Of a DNA stretch of 64,000 nucleotides, positions 14,865-24,714 are shown piece after piece. The DNA lies in NCBI RefSeq assembly GCF_900589395.1, contig NZ_UUIS01000027.1, forward strand, positions 193,002 to 257,001, in the 5' to 3' direction. The first letter of the stretch is position 1. Each line of letters opens with the position of its first letter. The notes under the pieces were generated by a model that saw only the letters and a program-made list of their open reading frames with translations, was not told where the DNA came from and did not search any database. Origin of the DNA: Pseudomonas viridiflava (lineage in GTDB: Bacteria; Pseudomonadota; Gammaproteobacteria; Pseudomonadales; Pseudomonadaceae). The position numbers were made by a program, and so were the translations under genes.

Positions 14865-17339
14865 TTATTTCTCCGGCGTCAGGGTCAGGCGCTGTTTGCC
14901 ATAGCCGCGCTCGTAGTTCTGCTGTTGCAGCGGCAAGGTGGTGTACTGGCCCTTGAACCAGGCGTCGAGGCTGTTGGCGTGGTAAGGGCTGGCCGGATTG
15001 CCGGACTGGCCGGTGGAAACCTGTGCCTGCAGCGGCTCGGCCTGGCTGAAGTCGACCAGCATGCGCAGGCTGGCGACCGGCTGTGCATCGAAGCCCTGGC
15101 CCCAGGCCACTGGCGTGGCATTGAGCGTGGTGTTGTCGCCGCCGACGGCCGTCGCGCCGCGCTGGAACTGGCCTTCGCCGCCCAGGTAACGCGCCAGTGG
15201 ATCACGCGAAGGCGTCCAGTCCATACGGTGCAGGTTGCCCCACTGCCAGGCCTTGCGGTCCTGGCCCAACAGGCTTTGGCCGGCGGTCATGGTGGCCGCC
15301 AGGCTGCGCGCCAGGATGGCGGGTTTGTCTTCCTGCTGCGCGGTGCGGGTGTCGTTCCAGAACGGGCTGTCCTCACGGCCCAGCAAGTGATCGACCTGCG
15401 GTGAGTACGCCGAGCGGGCCTGGGCCACCAGCGCCTGCCAGGCCGGGCTGTCGGTCGGGCCCAACTCATCGGCAAAGATCTGCTGCGCACTCTGTTGCAG
15501 GAACAGCTCGAACAGCGCGGCATCGGCCGAGGTGGCGGTCAGTTTGCCGTCGAAGGCCATCAACCGGCTGTAGGCCTCGCGGGCCTTGGCCCGGTCGGCT
15601 TCAGGCAGGGCGTCGATGGCCTGCTTGAGCGGCTTGACCATGCCGGGCGCTTCGAACATCTGCTTGAGTTTCGCCGCCAGGGGCGTGGTCTGGTCGTTCT
15701 GCAGGGCGATGCTGCTGCGGCTGTCATGCTTGCCGTTGCCGGCCACTTCGCCCAGGCGCTCGGCGCGCTCCGGATACCCCCAGGTGTTGGACAACTGCAT
15801 GCCGTAACCCTTGGGAATCACGCGGTTGTTGGCGGTGCCCAGCCAGCCTTGGCGCGGGTCCTGGTCGTAGGGGTGCAGCATGGCGTCGGCAAAACCGTCC
15901 CAGTCATAGCGGCTGTCCCAGCCTGGTGACGGCAGCAGGCCCTGGCCATCGCGGCGGTTGGGGTAGCGGCCGGTGACTTGCCAGGCAATATTGGCGGCAC
16001 TGGCAAAGACCATGTTCAGGCCGATGGCACGGATCTCGCGGGTGCTGTCGAAGCCTTTCTCGACGGTGCCGGCGCGTGACAGGTCAAAGAAGGCATCCAG
16101 GCTCTTGTCGTCCTTGAAGTCCGGCATCTGCAGCGCCAGGCCCAGGGCACCGTTGGACTGACCGGCGTCGAGCAGGGTGCCGTGGCGGGTGGCGTAGACG
16201 GTCTCGCGCAGCGGCTGGCCGCCCTTGACCATGAAGGTTTCCTGATGACTGGCCGCCGGCAGCCACTTGCCGTCGGCCTGGTACATCAGCCGATTATTGT
16301 CGCGGCCGAGTTTTTCCAGAAACAGGTCCTGGTTGTCGCCCTTGAGGTTGCCCATGCTCCAGGCCAGCTTGCCGTTAAAACCACTCAGAAACAGCGGCAG
16401 GCCGGCCAGGGTCACGCCCGACACCTGATACTTGGGCGCGCGAACCTGCACCAGGCTCCAGGCCGAGGCCGGGCCGGCCGGCACCTGCAACTCGCCGGCC
16501 AGCAGGCTGACGCCGCTGCGGGTGCGCTGCGGGCCCAGCGCCCAGTTGCTCGACGCGGCCACGCCCAGCAGGTTGAAGTCTGCCAGGCGCATCGCCACCC
16601 GGTTCAGGTCATTGAGTGCCGAGACCTGCCCGGCCAGGCTCAGGCCCTTGAGTTTTTCAGCCTCGGCCACTGGCAGGGCTTCGTCGGGGTAGGTCGGCAA
16701 CAGCCAGGCAAGCTTGTCGGCACCGACCTTCTGATTGAGCACCAGGGCTGACAATTCCTGCTGCAGGTTGACCGACAGGTTGAAGCTCAACAGGGTGAAG
16801 ATCAGCGCCGAATCCTCGGGTTGCCAGTACTCCAGGCGCATGCCGGCGCCAGCCAGGTCGCCCGGCAGCTTGTCGCGGTAGCGGAACAGGTAGGCGTTGA
16901 CTCCCCGGGCATAGACGTCGAAGAACCGTTGCAGGCGCGGCGACGAGGCCTTGTACAACTCGCTGGCGCTGCGCTTGAGGTTGGCCGCGCGCATCAGGCG
17001 GTCGACCGGCAACGCTTCGGCACCTGCCACTTCGGCCAGCCGGCCCTGGGCCAGCAGGCGCATGTACAGCATCTGCTCGATGCGATCGCCGGCATGCACG
17101 TAGCCCAGGGTAAACAAGGCGTCATGAAACGAACTGCTCTCGATCAGGGCCATGCCTTGCGGGTTGCGCCGCACCGAGACGTTCTGCGCCAGGCCCTTGA
17201 CCGCAAAGGTGCCGGTGTCGGGCAACAGGGTCGAGGTATCACTGCCGCCGAACTGGCAACCGGCAAGGCCCAGGAAACCGGTGGCCAGGGCGGCGGTACC
17301 GAAACGGGAAAAGGCGTGAAACGAGGCGGGCGAGGCCAT
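14865..17339 (-). CDS. quiP: acyl-homoserine-lactone acylase QuiP (penicillin acylase family)
   Basis: The 824-residue precursor closely resembles P. aeruginosa QuiP. The N-terminus carries a lipobox-like LAGC (C28), then [16 protein letters not shown]. The autocatalytic cleavage site of Ntn hydrolases falls at [12 protein letters not shown], where S264 before N265 would become the nucleophile of the beta chain. Later blocks include [19 protein letters not shown] and [11 protein letters not shown]. QuiP-type enzymes remove the acyl chain from quorum-sensing lactones, letting cells degrade them or use them as food. The ATG at 17339 has GGAG about eight bases upstream. The hybrid kinase ends the neighbouring unit. 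Confidence 0.92.
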   Translation of the reverse strand: MASPASFHAFSRFGTAALATGFLGLAGCQFGGSDTSTLLPDTGTFAVKGLAQNVSVRRNPQGMALIESSSFHDALFTLGYVHAGDRIEQMLYMRLLAQGRLAEVAGAEALPVDRLMRAANLKRSASELYKASSPRLQRFFDVYARGVNAYLFRYRDKLPGDLAGAGMRLEYWQPEDSALIFTLLSFNLSVNLQQELSALVLNQKVGADKLAWLLPTYPDEALPVAEAEKLKGLSLAGQVSALNDLNRVAMRLADFNLLGVAASSNWALGPQRTRSGVSLLAGELQVPAGPASAWSLVQVRAPKYQVSGVTLAGLPLFLSGFNGKLAWSMGNLKGDNQDLFLEKLGRDNNRLMYQADGKWLPAASHQETFMVKGGQPLRETVYATRHGTLLDAGQSNGALGLALQMPDFKDDKSLDAFFDLSRAGTVEKGFDSTREIRAIGLNMVFASAANIAWQVTGRYPNRRDGQGLLPSPGWDSRYDWDGFADAMLHPYDQDPRQGWLGTANNRVIPKGYGMQLSNTWGYPERAERLGEVAGNGKHDSRSSIALQNDQTTPLAAKLKQMFEAPGMVKPLKQAIDALPEADRAKAREAYSRLMAFDGKLTATSADAALFELFLQQSAQQIFADELGPTDSPAWQALVAQARSAYSPQVDHLLGREDSPFWNDTRTAQQEDKPAILARSLAATMTAGQSLLGQDRKAWQWGNLHRMDWTPSRDPLARYLGGEGQFQRGATAVGGDNTTLNATPVAWGQGFDAQPVASLRMLVDFSQAEPLQAQVSTGQSGNPASPYHANSLDAWFKGQYTTLPLQQQNYERGYGKQRLTLTPEK

Positions 17340-17457
17340 GGCGAAACTCCGGCGACGAGGCAACTGCAAAGGTCGCTACGTTAGAGAGCAGGCTGGCGAC
17401 GCGCAAGCGCGTTGACACGGTTTATTGCGGAATATTTCCGGGCGTATCGCCCACACA

Positions 17458-17485
17458 TGAAAACGGCCTGCAAGGCAGGCCGTTG
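17458..17485 (-). terminator. intrinsic terminator of the LEA/SEC-C unit
   Basis: A 10-base perfect stem, AACGGCCTGC with GCAGGCCGTT, has a 3-base loop and is followed on the minus strand by TTTTC. It lies 21 bases past the SEC-C stop codon. Confidence 0.75.
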
Positions 17486-17505
17486 ACGTGAAGCGAGGCG
17501 CTGGA

Positions 17506-17709
17506 TCAGGCGCCGTGGCACTTCTTGAACTTCTTGTCGCTGCCGCATGGGCAAGGGTCGTTGCGACCGACATCCTTCAGGGTGTTGCGCACCGGCTCCT
17601 GAGGGGCGTGGTTGCAATGCGGACCATGGACATGACCGTGATCATGCGCGTGATGGTCATGATCGTGGTCGTGGTTGCAGTCAGGTCCATGGACATGGGG
17701 CTGGTTCAT
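17506..17709 (-). CDS. His-rich SEC-C metal-binding protein
   Basis: The 67-residue protein has two metal-binding parts. The N-terminal half is extremely His/Asp-rich ([18 protein letters not shown]). The C-terminus is a SEC-C motif, [18 protein letters not shown], a zinc site like the tail of SecA. Its ATG overlaps the stop codon of the LEA lipoprotein gene as ATGA, so translation is coupled. A terminator follows. A role in zinc or nickel handling is plausible but not shown. Confidence 0.8.
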   Translation of the reverse strand: MNQPHVHGPDCNHDHDHDHHAHDHGHVHGPHCNHAPQEPVRNTLKDVGRNDPCPCGSDKKFKKCHGA

Positions 17710-18206
17710 CTGGGGTACTCCGTCATTGAATCGGCGGGCATTATCTCGCCTTCCAAGCCAATACGCACGCTGTCCCTGAACAGCAGGCCGGTCTTGAGCT
17801 TGCCTTCGAGCCGATACGGGATGGGCCTGTCGCGGTGCTTGAGGCGCTGGGCGATGGGTTTGGCGTAGCGCCACAGGTTGGTGCGCACCGGCACCACCAG
17901 CACTTCATGGCTGTTGCCGGCCACGAAGAACCAGTCGCTGACCTTATCATCGATCAGCGGCATGCCGTCGAGCTCCACCGTGTAGCGCAGGCTGCGCACC
18001 AGCAGGCGCGCGTCGTTGGGGTTGTCGATCTCGAAATGCAGGCGCAGGTCCTGTTGCAGCAAGCGCAGCTTGACCGGCTCGACCTTGAGCAGGCGCACAT
18101 GGGGCTGCTGATAGGCTGAGGCGCCCCACCAACTGGAGCAGCCGCTGAGTCCGCACAACAGGAAAACGATCATCAAGGTTCTATTCATGGGGCTTTGAGT
18201 GGTCAT
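17706..18206 (-). CDS. LEA type 2 family lipoprotein
   Basis: The 166-residue product has a lipoprotein signal ending LSGC (C23 if translation starts at 18206), then a single LEA_2/water-stress-hypersensitive-response beta domain with the block [20 protein letters not shown]. It should be anchored in the outer or inner membrane facing the periplasm. GGAG seven bases before the ATG at 18206 favours that start; the ATG at 18188 is also possible. The stop codon overlaps the start of the SEC-C gene. Confidence 0.85.
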   Translation of the reverse strand: MTTQSPMNRTLMIVFLLCGLSGCSSWWGASAYQQPHVRLLKVEPVKLRLLQQDLRLHFEIDNPNDARLLVRSLRYTVELDGMPLIDDKVSDWFFVAGNSHEVLVVPVRTNLWRYAKPIAQRLKHRDRPIPYRLEGKLKTGLLFRDSVRIGLEGEIMPADSMTEYPR

Positions 18207-18317
18207 GGTGCGCTCCGTTCCCAGCGTCTGTTGGCGGGGGCCGGACCGTGCGGCCCCCAGGCTTGTCGCTGCGATTGACGCTGCGCCATACTCGGGCCAC
18301 ATGTTGCCAGAGCGTCC

Positions 18318-18860
18318 ATGATGACCCTTTATGAAATCGTCTTCAGCGGCCAGGTGGTCGAAGGCGCCCGGCCCGATACAGTCAAGGCCAACCTGGCCCG
18401 TTTGTTCCAGGCCGATGCTCAACGCATGGAACTGTTGTTTTCCGGGCGCCGGCTGGTGCTCAAGAATAAGCTCGATGCCACGGCTGCGGAAAAATATCGC
18501 TCGACCCTGGAGCGGGCCGGCGCGGTGGTCGAGGTGCTCGACATGCATCCACATATAGAAGAAGTGGAACTGGCACCGCCGCCGGACGCACCCACGTGGC
18601 TGAAAAAGGCCAGGCCTGCCGACGGACGGTTGCAGGTAGTGCCGCGCGACAACTACATGGCCGCCTTCGTCGCGGTCGATGCCCCGGACCTGTCGCTGGC
18701 CGAGGTCGGCAGCCCGATGCAGGACCTCAAGCCCGCGCCGCCGGCTCCACGCCTGGATCTGACTGGCCTTAGCCTGGCGCCGGCCGGCAGCGACATGGGC
18801 CAGGCGAAAGGGCCGCCGGCCGGCCCGCCACCGGACACCTCTCACCTCAAACTGAGCTGA
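18318..18860 (+). CDS. hypothetical protein with an N-terminal alpha/beta domain and Pro-rich tail
   Basis: The 180-residue protein has a compact N-terminal domain (1-80) with LYEIVFSGQVVEGARPDTVK, a LARLF helix, and LLFSGRRLVLKNKLDATAAE. This strand-helix order recurs in Pseudomonas inner-membrane or GYF-like proteins of unknown role. The C-terminal 90 residues are Pro/Ala-rich and probably disordered. No signal peptide or membrane helix is seen. It sits alone between the divergent LEA gene and the TonB receptor. Confidence 0.7.
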   Translation: MMTLYEIVFSGQVVEGARPDTVKANLARLFQADAQRMELLFSGRRLVLKNKLDATAAEKYRSTLERAGAVVEVLDMHPHIEEVELAPPPDAPTWLKKARPADGRLQVVPRDNYMAAFVAVDAPDLSLAEVGSPMQDLKPAPPAPRLDLTGLSLAPAGSDMGQAKGPPAGPPPDTSHLKLS

Positions 18861-18959
18861 CGCGGCCTGGCGTGCAGAAAATGTTCTGGCGGGCCTGTCA
18901 CTTTCGCGGTTTCGTCCGGCTAGGGGGCATCGACTTGTATTGCTGACCGGAGTTGTCCC

Positions 18960-21386
18960 ATGTCCCGCCCTTTCGACACCGTGTTACGTCCCGGCTTGCT
19001 GGCCGTTGCCATTGCCCTCGGCCTGCCATTGGCCAGCCCCGTATCGATGGCCGCCAGCCAGGCAAGCGGTGTCAGTGCCTACGACCTGCCGGCCGGGGCG
19101 CTGGCCGGCACCCTGAACCAGATTGCCAGCCAGGGCGGGCTGGCCCTCAGCCTGGACCCGGCGCTGGTGGCCGGCAAGCGCAGTGCGCAGGTGCGCGGCC
19201 AGTACGATGCCCCCGCGGCCCTGCGCGAAGCCTTGCGCGGCACCGGCCTGCAACTGGTGCAGAGCGGCGCCGGGACCTACACCCTGATGGTGATCGAAGG
19301 CGGCGCGATCAACCTTTCGGACGTGAACATCAATGCCAGTGCCACGGCCCGAGAAGGCAGCGAAGCGATGGGCTATCGCAGCGAAAATGTCAGCAACGTC
19401 GGCGCGCTGGGCGGCATGAAGCTGCAGGACACGCCGTACTCGATCAGCGTCATGCCCCAGGCCATGCTCAAGAATATCCAGGCCACCTCACTGGACGATG
19501 TGATCAAGCACAACCCGTTCACCCAGATGTATTCGCCCACCAGCGCAGGCTACGCCAGTGCGGTGAACATGCGCGGCTTCAGCAGCTCCGGCAGCCTGAA
19601 CATCGCCAACGACGGCCTGCGCTTCACCAACGGCGCCGATGGCAACAATTACCTCGAAGAGCAGGAGCAGGTGGAAATCATCACCGGCCTGAGCGGCTTC
19701 CTGTACGGCCCGGCGTCGCCGGGCGGGCTGGTCAACTACGTGCTCAAGCGCCCGACCTACGAACGTTACAACAGCGTGACCCTGGGCAATGCCGGTGGCG
19801 ACAACTACTACCTGCACGGAGATTTCGGCGGCCCGATCGACCCTGAGGGCACGTTTGCCTACCGCGTCAATGTCCTGACCCAGGACGGCGAGACCGCCAT
19901 CGACATGAACAAGCGTCGCCGCGAAATGCTCTCGATGGCCCTGGACTGGAACGTCACCGACGACCTGCTGTTGCAGTTCGATGCCTCGCACAAGAAAACC
20001 GAACAGCGTGGCCTGAGCAGCTACTGGTATTTCGGCAATGAAGCGTTTCGCCCCAGCGCGGCCTCGTTGAAGAATGACGAGCTGTACAGCCAGAAATGGT
20101 CCTATTCGGACTTTGAAAGCGACAAGGCCGGCGTGCGCGGCACCTGGCGCCTGGACGACACCTTCACCCTGCGCGGCGCGTTCTATGCCACGCAATACAC
20201 CAGCAAGAACGCCTACACCGGCCCGACCGTCTACAACGCCGGTCGCTACTCGCAGCCTCTTTACGCTTTCGCGCCGATCGACACCGAGGAAAAGACCGGC
20301 TACCTGTTTCTGGATGCGGCCTTTGATACCGGTTCCATCGGCCACAAGCTGACCGCCGGTTACCAGGGTAATACGTCGCGCCAGCGCCAGTACGAAGACC
20401 ACATTCCGTACCCGGGCCCGCAATACGTCTCACCAGTCGGTGAAATCCCGCTGAGCGAGCGGCCGCAGGTCGGCAAGCCGTCCTACTCCATCGGCCATGG
20501 TGACCAGCGCCTGGCCAATGTCACCGAGACCAACAACTTCCTGATCGGTGATGTCATCACCTTCAACGAGCAGTGGTCGACGATCCTGGGTGTGACCCAT
20601 ACCCAGATCAAGACCTACGCCAACGAGTTCGTCTATGCCCGGGCCTTCGGCAGCCCGGAAACCGAGACGCGCTACAACCAGAGCGAGACTTCGCCCAGTC
20701 TCTCGCTGATCTACAAGCCTGTGCCCTGGCTGACCACCTATGTGACCTACATCGAAGGCCTGCAGGCTGGCGGCGTGGCGCCCAGCGGCACGGCCAACGC
20801 CGGCCAGACCTTTGCTCCCGAAGTCAGCGAGCAGTATGAAATCGGTGCCAAGGCCACGCTCGGTGAAACCCTGCTGACCCTGGCGCTGTTCAATATCGAG
20901 AAACCCAACGGCTACACCACGGGCGGTAACGTCTATGTGGTGGATGGCCGCCAGGAAAACAATGGCCTGGAATTGAGCGTGACCGGCAAGGTGCTGCCTG
21001 AGCTGACCGTGGTGGGCGGTTTTACCTTGCTTGATCCACAGGTGAAGAAAACCGGCGTAGCGGCCAACGACGGCAATGTGCCAACCAATGTCGCCAGGCA
21101 GTTGGCCAAGGTGTATGCCGAATACGACCTCAATCCGGTGCCGGGCCTGGCCCTGACCGGGGGCGCGTTCTACACCGGCAAGCAGTACACCGATCTGGCC
21201 AATGACTACGACCTGCCGGCCTTTACCACCTTCGACGCTGGCGCCCGCTACCGGATGAACATTTCGCAGAACGACCTGACCCTGCGCATGAATGTCAGCA
21301 ACCTGACCAACAAGGAGTACTGGCTCAACAGCAGCTACCTGGGCGATCCCCGCACCGTGACGTTCTCGGCCCAACTGGAGTTCTGA
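18960..21386 (+). CDS. TonB-dependent siderophore receptor with STN signalling domain
   Basis: The 808-residue protein has a signal peptide (about 1-32), a secretin/TonB N-terminal (STN) domain at about 38-105 (YDLPAGALAGTLNQIASQGG), a plug domain at about 140-265 with MKLQDTPYSISVMP, and a 22-strand barrel ending TVTFSAQLEF, whose terminal Phe is needed for barrel insertion. It imports a ferric siderophore across the outer membrane using TonB. The STN domain implies control through an anti-sigma factor and ECF sigma, but none is adjacent. No clear Fur box was seen in the 99 bases upstream. The ligand is unknown. Confidence 0.9.
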   Translation: MSRPFDTVLRPGLLAVAIALGLPLASPVSMAASQASGVSAYDLPAGALAGTLNQIASQGGLALSLDPALVAGKRSAQVRGQYDAPAALREALRGTGLQLVQSGAGTYTLMVIEGGAINLSDVNINASATAREGSEAMGYRSENVSNVGALGGMKLQDTPYSISVMPQAMLKNIQATSLDDVIKHNPFTQMYSPTSAGYASAVNMRGFSSSGSLNIANDGLRFTNGADGNNYLEEQEQVEIITGLSGFLYGPASPGGLVNYVLKRPTYERYNSVTLGNAGGDNYYLHGDFGGPIDPEGTFAYRVNVLTQDGETAIDMNKRRREMLSMALDWNVTDDLLLQFDASHKKTEQRGLSSYWYFGNEAFRPSAASLKNDELYSQKWSYSDFESDKAGVRGTWRLDDTFTLRGAFYATQYTSKNAYTGPTVYNAGRYSQPLYAFAPIDTEEKTGYLFLDAAFDTGSIGHKLTAGYQGNTSRQRQYEDHIPYPGPQYVSPVGEIPLSERPQVGKPSYSIGHGDQRLANVTETNNFLIGDVITFNEQWSTILGVTHTQIKTYANEFVYARAFGSPETETRYNQSETSPSLSLIYKPVPWLTTYVTYIEGLQAGGVAPSGTANAGQTFAPEVSEQYEIGAKATLGETLLTLALFNIEKPNGYTTGGNVYVVDGRQENNGLELSVTGKVLPELTVVGGFTLLDPQVKKTGVAANDGNVPTNVARQLAKVYAEYDLNPVPGLALTGGAFYTGKQYTDLANDYDLPAFTTFDAGARYRMNISQNDLTLRMNVSNLTNKEYWLNSSYLGDPRTVTFSAQLEF

Positions 21387-21406
21387 TCACCGGCTGACAG
21401 GGTCAG

Positions 21407-21438
21407 CGGTCGCGAATGCCGAGGCCCTTTCGCGACCG
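21407..21438. repeat. REP-like inverted repeat after the TonB receptor
   Basis: CGGTCGCGAA at 21407-21416 pairs with TTTCGCGACCG at 21428-21438, followed by GTCGTTCCTAC. The core matches the repeat at 4891-4982. It lies between the receptor and the convergent YchJ gene and probably ends transcription. A related GCCGTCGCGAATGCTGAC appears near 21506. Confidence 0.65.
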
Positions 21439-21543
21439 TTGGTCGTTCCTACGGGATAGGTGGCGTGCGCAGGGTCTGTGCGCGGCACAACCATTGGAGC
21501 GATCAGCCGTCGCGAATGCTGACGAACCGGCGGGTCAGGTCTG

Positions 21544-22014
21544 TCAGACATACCCCGCGCAGCATTTCTTGAATTTCTGTTCGCTGCCACACGGACACGC
21601 ATCGTTGCGCCCGGCCTTGAAGGCAACCGTGGGGTCGATGAAATACCAGCGCCCCTGGCTCTGAACGAAAGCCGAGCGTTCACGGTGGCTGTGTTCGCCG
21701 CTTTCATCATGCCAGCGGGCCGTGAAGGTCACGAAGGCATGCTCGGGCTTGCCGCCCAGCACCTCGGTGTTTTCCACCTCCAGCCCCAGCCAGGTGCTCT
21801 GCGCGCTCCAGCGGGCAATCGCCTCACGGTCCAGGCCCGGCTGCTGCGCCGGCAGCGTGGTGGCCAGCAGGTAATCGACCCGCCCCAGCACATAGGCGCT
21901 GTAGCGCGAGCGCATCAGCTTTTCGGCACACGGCGCCGGCAGGCCACCGTGGTAGCGGTCGCAGCAGGCCAGCAACAGGTCCCCGCTGCCGCAGGGGCAA
22001 CTTGTACTACTCAT
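21544..22014 (-). CDS. YchJ family protein with two SEC-C motifs
   Basis: The 156-residue protein has a SEC-C motif at each end: [13 protein letters not shown] at 6-18 and [13 protein letters not shown] near the C-terminus, flanking an NTF2-like domain ([19 protein letters not shown]). This is the YchJ/UPF0225 layout and length. It binds zinc; its role is unknown. It ends a two-gene unit with the DUF6231-like gene, 3 bases away. Confidence 0.9.
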   Translation of the reverse strand: MSSTSCPCGSGDLLLACCDRYHGGLPAPCAEKLMRSRYSAYVLGRVDYLLATTLPAQQPGLDREAIARWSAQSTWLGLEVENTEVLGGKPEHAFVTFTARWHDESGEHSHRERSAFVQSQGRWYFIDPTVAFKAGRNDACPCGSEQKFKKCCAGYV

Positions 22015-22017
22015 CGA

Positions 22018-22515
22018 TCACCACCAGTATTTGCCAAAGTTTTCCGGGTTGGCCCAGAACTTCGCGTTCAGCCAGTCGGGCACCTGTTTGTATTCGCGCA
22101 AGTCGTAGGTGAACAGCGTCAGGACCTGTTCATCGCGGGCAAAGCGTTCGCTGGCCTGAAGGGCCAGGGAGAAGAAATCGGTTTCCTGCCAGTCGCAAGC
22201 GGCCAGGTCGGCCAGCACCGCCATGCGGCTGGCATTGAGGTTGCGAATGCCGCCCAGCAATTGCAAGCCATCGCGGCGCGGCATGTGCTCCAGGCAATCG
22301 ACCACCACCGCCAGGTCAAAACGCCGGGCAGCCAGCTCGGCGGGCAAGGGCCCGGGGGCGTTCAGCGCCACTTCAGTGTCCGGGTGCGCCTCGCGGAAGG
22401 CCTGCAAGGCCGGAAAGTCATCGGCACCGATCAGCAACAGGCGACGCGGAGCGTAGCGGTCGAGCAGGGCGGCCAGCGCTTGCTGGGGCGTGCGGGTGGA
22501 AAAACCGGCGGTCAT
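22018..22515 (-). CDS. DUF6231-like protein with methyltransferase-like fold
   Basis: The 165-residue protein has an alpha/beta layout like a truncated class I methyltransferase: APRRLLLIGADDFPAL and DLAVVVDCLEHMP (a DxxEH-like end of motif). The usual S-adenosylmethionine glycine loop is not clear, so activity is doubtful. The tail NPENFGKYWW is Trp-rich. The ATG at 22515 has GAGGA seven bases upstream; a TTG directly before it is not needed. It is paired with ychJ. Confidence 0.7.
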   Translation of the reverse strand: MTAGFSTRTPQQALAALLDRYAPRRLLLIGADDFPALQAFREAHPDTEVALNAPGPLPAELAARRFDLAVVVDCLEHMPRRDGLQLLGGIRNLNASRMAVLADLAACDWQETDFFSLALQASERFARDEQVLTLFTYDLREYKQVPDWLNAKFWANPENFGKYWW

Positions 22516-22812
22516 CAAAAATCCTCGTAAAGGCCTGCAGGACAGCCTGGCAATGAAAGAAACACGCCTGCGCAGTCTACTGGATCAGGTCGGCATTCGA
22601 CACGCACGCGTCTATCTCAAGGCCTGCACTCAAAAAGCGTAGCTGCTGTGTAAATACGGGGACAAAACCGCATCGGCAAGCAGATCACCGGTCCATGAAC
22701 TTAAATACCCCGGGGGGTGAACCTTCTTGAATTCACAACGGACAAACCTTAGCGCAATGGCAAAGTGCCTTTGCATCAGCGGCAGAACCGCCGCCCATGG
22801 GAGTAAACAATA

Positions 22813-23523
22813 ATGACCATGTTTCGGACAGCTGTACCTTTGATTCTGGTGACCAGCGTGTTGACCGGTTGTGCCGGTTTGCAGAAGACCGACTGGCCCA
22901 AGTGCGCCGCCGGCGGTTTTCTCGGTGGTGCGGCGGCGGGTGCGTTCCAGACGGCGGCCGTGGCGGCCAGCCTGGGCGGCGCGGTGGGTGTGATGGCCGG
23001 TGCCTATTGCTGGGTGCACGGGGATGGCGACGATGATGGCGACGGCGTGATGAACAGCGTCGACAAATGCCCCGATACCCCCAAGGGCACTCAGGTCGAT
23101 GCCACCGGTTGCCCGCTGGCACCGCCACCGGCCCCTGAAGTCATGCCGGTCGCTGCGATGCCGCCACCGAGCGAAGAAGTCATCGTGATCAACAAGGAAG
23201 TGCTGTTCGAGTTCGACTCGGCGCGCCTGACCCCTTCGGACCGCAATGGCCTGGACGCGGTCGCCACCCGCCTGCGCACCGAAGCGCCCAACGTGCAACT
23301 GCGCGTGACCGGCCATACCGACAGCGTCGGCAGCGATGCCTACAACCAGAAGCTTTCCGATCGTCGTGCCCACTCAGTCACCGACTACCTGATCGGTGCC
23401 GGCATCCCGCGTGCCTCGTTCGTCTCGGTGAGCGGTGAAGGCGAGGCCCGTCCAGTGGCCGACAACAGCACCGCCGACGGCCGCGCGCAGAACCGCCGCG
23501 TGGAAATCAAGATCAACCGCTGA
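22813..23523 (+). CDS. OmpA family lipoprotein with TSP3-type calcium motif
   Basis: The 236-residue protein has a lipoprotein signal ending LTGC (C20), a Gly/Ala-rich zipper-like stretch (33-62), a calcium-binding thrombospondin type 3 stretch (DGDDDGDGVMNSVDKCPDTP), and a C-terminal OmpA peptidoglycan-binding domain with FDSARLTPSDRNGLD, TGHTDSVGS and NRRVEIKI. It should be tethered to the outer membrane and bind peptidoglycan. The ATG at 22813 follows GGGAG at a good distance. The 297 bases upstream hold no gene that can be supported. Confidence 0.9.
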   Translation: MTMFRTAVPLILVTSVLTGCAGLQKTDWPKCAAGGFLGGAAAGAFQTAAVAASLGGAVGVMAGAYCWVHGDGDDDGDGVMNSVDKCPDTPKGTQVDATGCPLAPPPAPEVMPVAAMPPPSEEVIVINKEVLFEFDSARLTPSDRNGLDAVATRLRTEAPNVQLRVTGHTDSVGSDAYNQKLSDRRAHSVTDYLIGAGIPRASFVSVSGEGEARPVADNSTADGRAQNRRVEIKINR

Positions 23524-23677
23524 GGCTCCTGCCTTCGATCTGCGGCCTGGCCCTTGAGGGCCGGGCCGGCAGTCTGTCGCGTGTGTCCAATCCTGTATCG
23601 GCGCTGGCATAGTCCTTATGCTTGGCGTTACTGTGCGTGCTGGAAAAGGCAGGCATTACAACGATCAGGGGCATGAC

Positions 23678-23953
23678 ATGAAACTGTTCTGGGGACTGGG
23701 CAAACTGTTGACGCTGGGGTTCTGGGCCGTGGTGCTGGTCAGTGCGGTGATCGATACGCCCAAGCCGTTCGGTGTGCTGATCTCGATGGCCGCCCTGCTG
23801 GTCCTGCTCATCCATGTCTTCGAAGTGATGTTCTTCAATGCCAGCTTGCGCGGGCGCACGCACCCGTGGCGTGATCGCGGCAAGATCATCCTGTTCGGCA
23901 TCTTTCATCTTCAGGCCATCGGCCGCTCCCACCTCGGAAATCGTCATGCGTAA
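23678..23953 (+). CDS. DUF1145 family small membrane protein
   Basis: The 91-residue protein has two or three membrane helices: LGKLLTLGFWAVVLVSAVI, VLISMAALLVLLIHVFEVMFF and a hydrophobic tail. This fits DUF1145, whose role is unknown. The ATG at 23678 follows AGGGG. The last three codons overlap the start of the Gly-rich gene by 8 bases, so the two are probably coupled. Confidence 0.8.
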   Translation: MKLFWGLGKLLTLGFWAVVLVSAVIDTPKPFGVLISMAALLVLLIHVFEVMFFNASLRGRTHPWRDRGKIILFGIFHLQAIGRSHLGNRHA

Positions 23954-24704
23954 ATTGCTGTTGCTCACCGCCTTGTGCAGCCCGATGGCCATGGCTCAGA
24001 CCCTGGTGGTCGAGGCCAACTCGCTGATGCGCCTGCCGGCCAGCGGCACCACCTTGCAGCTCGATCGCCTTGAGGTCGCCGACTACGGCACCCTGCTGGT
24101 ACCGGGCGGCGTCACCGAACTGAAGGTCGGGCAACTGCTGCTCGGCCATGAAGCGCGTATCGCTATCGTGCCCAGTGCCCAGCCGCTGAGCGTGCAAGTG
24201 AGCCACGCACAATTGGGCAGCGGCAGCCAGATCACTGCCCGTGGTGCACCTGGCACTTACCAGAAGTTCGCCACGCCAGGACGCACGCTGACGTTGCGCG
24301 TGCAGCAACTGGATGCCGAGCAGTTGTCGGTGGACGCACGGGGCGGCGCCGGTGCGCCAGGCTTTGTCGGCCTCGATGGCGCCAACGGCCAGGCCCCGGG
24401 CTGCACCTGGGGGCAGGCCGGTCGTGGCTATGACGGTGATGCCGGGGGCAATGGCCATAATGGCGCGCCCGGCGGCCAGGTCCGCCTGGAACTGCCATTG
24501 GCCTATGCCGCCGAACGCATCAGGGTCAATGTCGAAGGCGGGGCCGGTGGGTCTGGTGGCAGCGGCGGCAAGGCCGGCAAGGGCGGTGATTCCAAGGGTT
24601 GCATCGTCTACCGCGCCGACGGCGGCAAGGCCGGTGCCTCGGGTCAGGCCGGCCAGGCCGGCAGCGCGGGGCCGGCGGGCACCGTGAGTGTGCAGCGGTT
24701 TTAA
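23946..24704 (+). CDS. exported glycine-rich, collagen-like protein
   Basis: The 252-residue protein has an 18-residue signal peptide (LLLLTALCSPMAMA). Residues 20 to about 110 form a beta-rich domain resembling bacterial surface or filament repeats. From about 128 the sequence is Gly-rich with collagen-like spacing (GGAGAPGFVGLDGANGQ, GGAGGSGGSGGKAGKGG, SGQAGQAGSAGPAG), interrupted by a beta strand and a CTWG/SKGCIV cysteine pair. It is probably surface or periplasmic. No function is known. The start overlaps the DUF1145 gene. Confidence 0.75.
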   Translation: MRKLLLLTALCSPMAMAQTLVVEANSLMRLPASGTTLQLDRLEVADYGTLLVPGGVTELKVGQLLLGHEARIAIVPSAQPLSVQVSHAQLGSGSQITARGAPGTYQKFATPGRTLTLRVQQLDAEQLSVDARGGAGAPGFVGLDGANGQAPGCTWGQAGRGYDGDAGGNGHNGAPGGQVRLELPLAYAAERIRVNVEGGAGGSGGSGGKAGKGGDSKGCIVYRADGGKAGASGQAGQAGSAGPAGTVSVQRF

Positions 24705-24714
24705 GCCCGATCCT

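Noticed and set aside
22553..22642. A 29-codon ORF upstream of the OmpA lipoprotein gene
   Set aside because: It has no ribosome site and no recognisable features; the peptide could be chance.
22696..22735. Possible ECF-sigma promoter before the OmpA lipoprotein gene
   Set aside because: GAACTT is followed by no -10 element at the right distance, and the GC-rich palindrome CCCCGGGG is low complexity.
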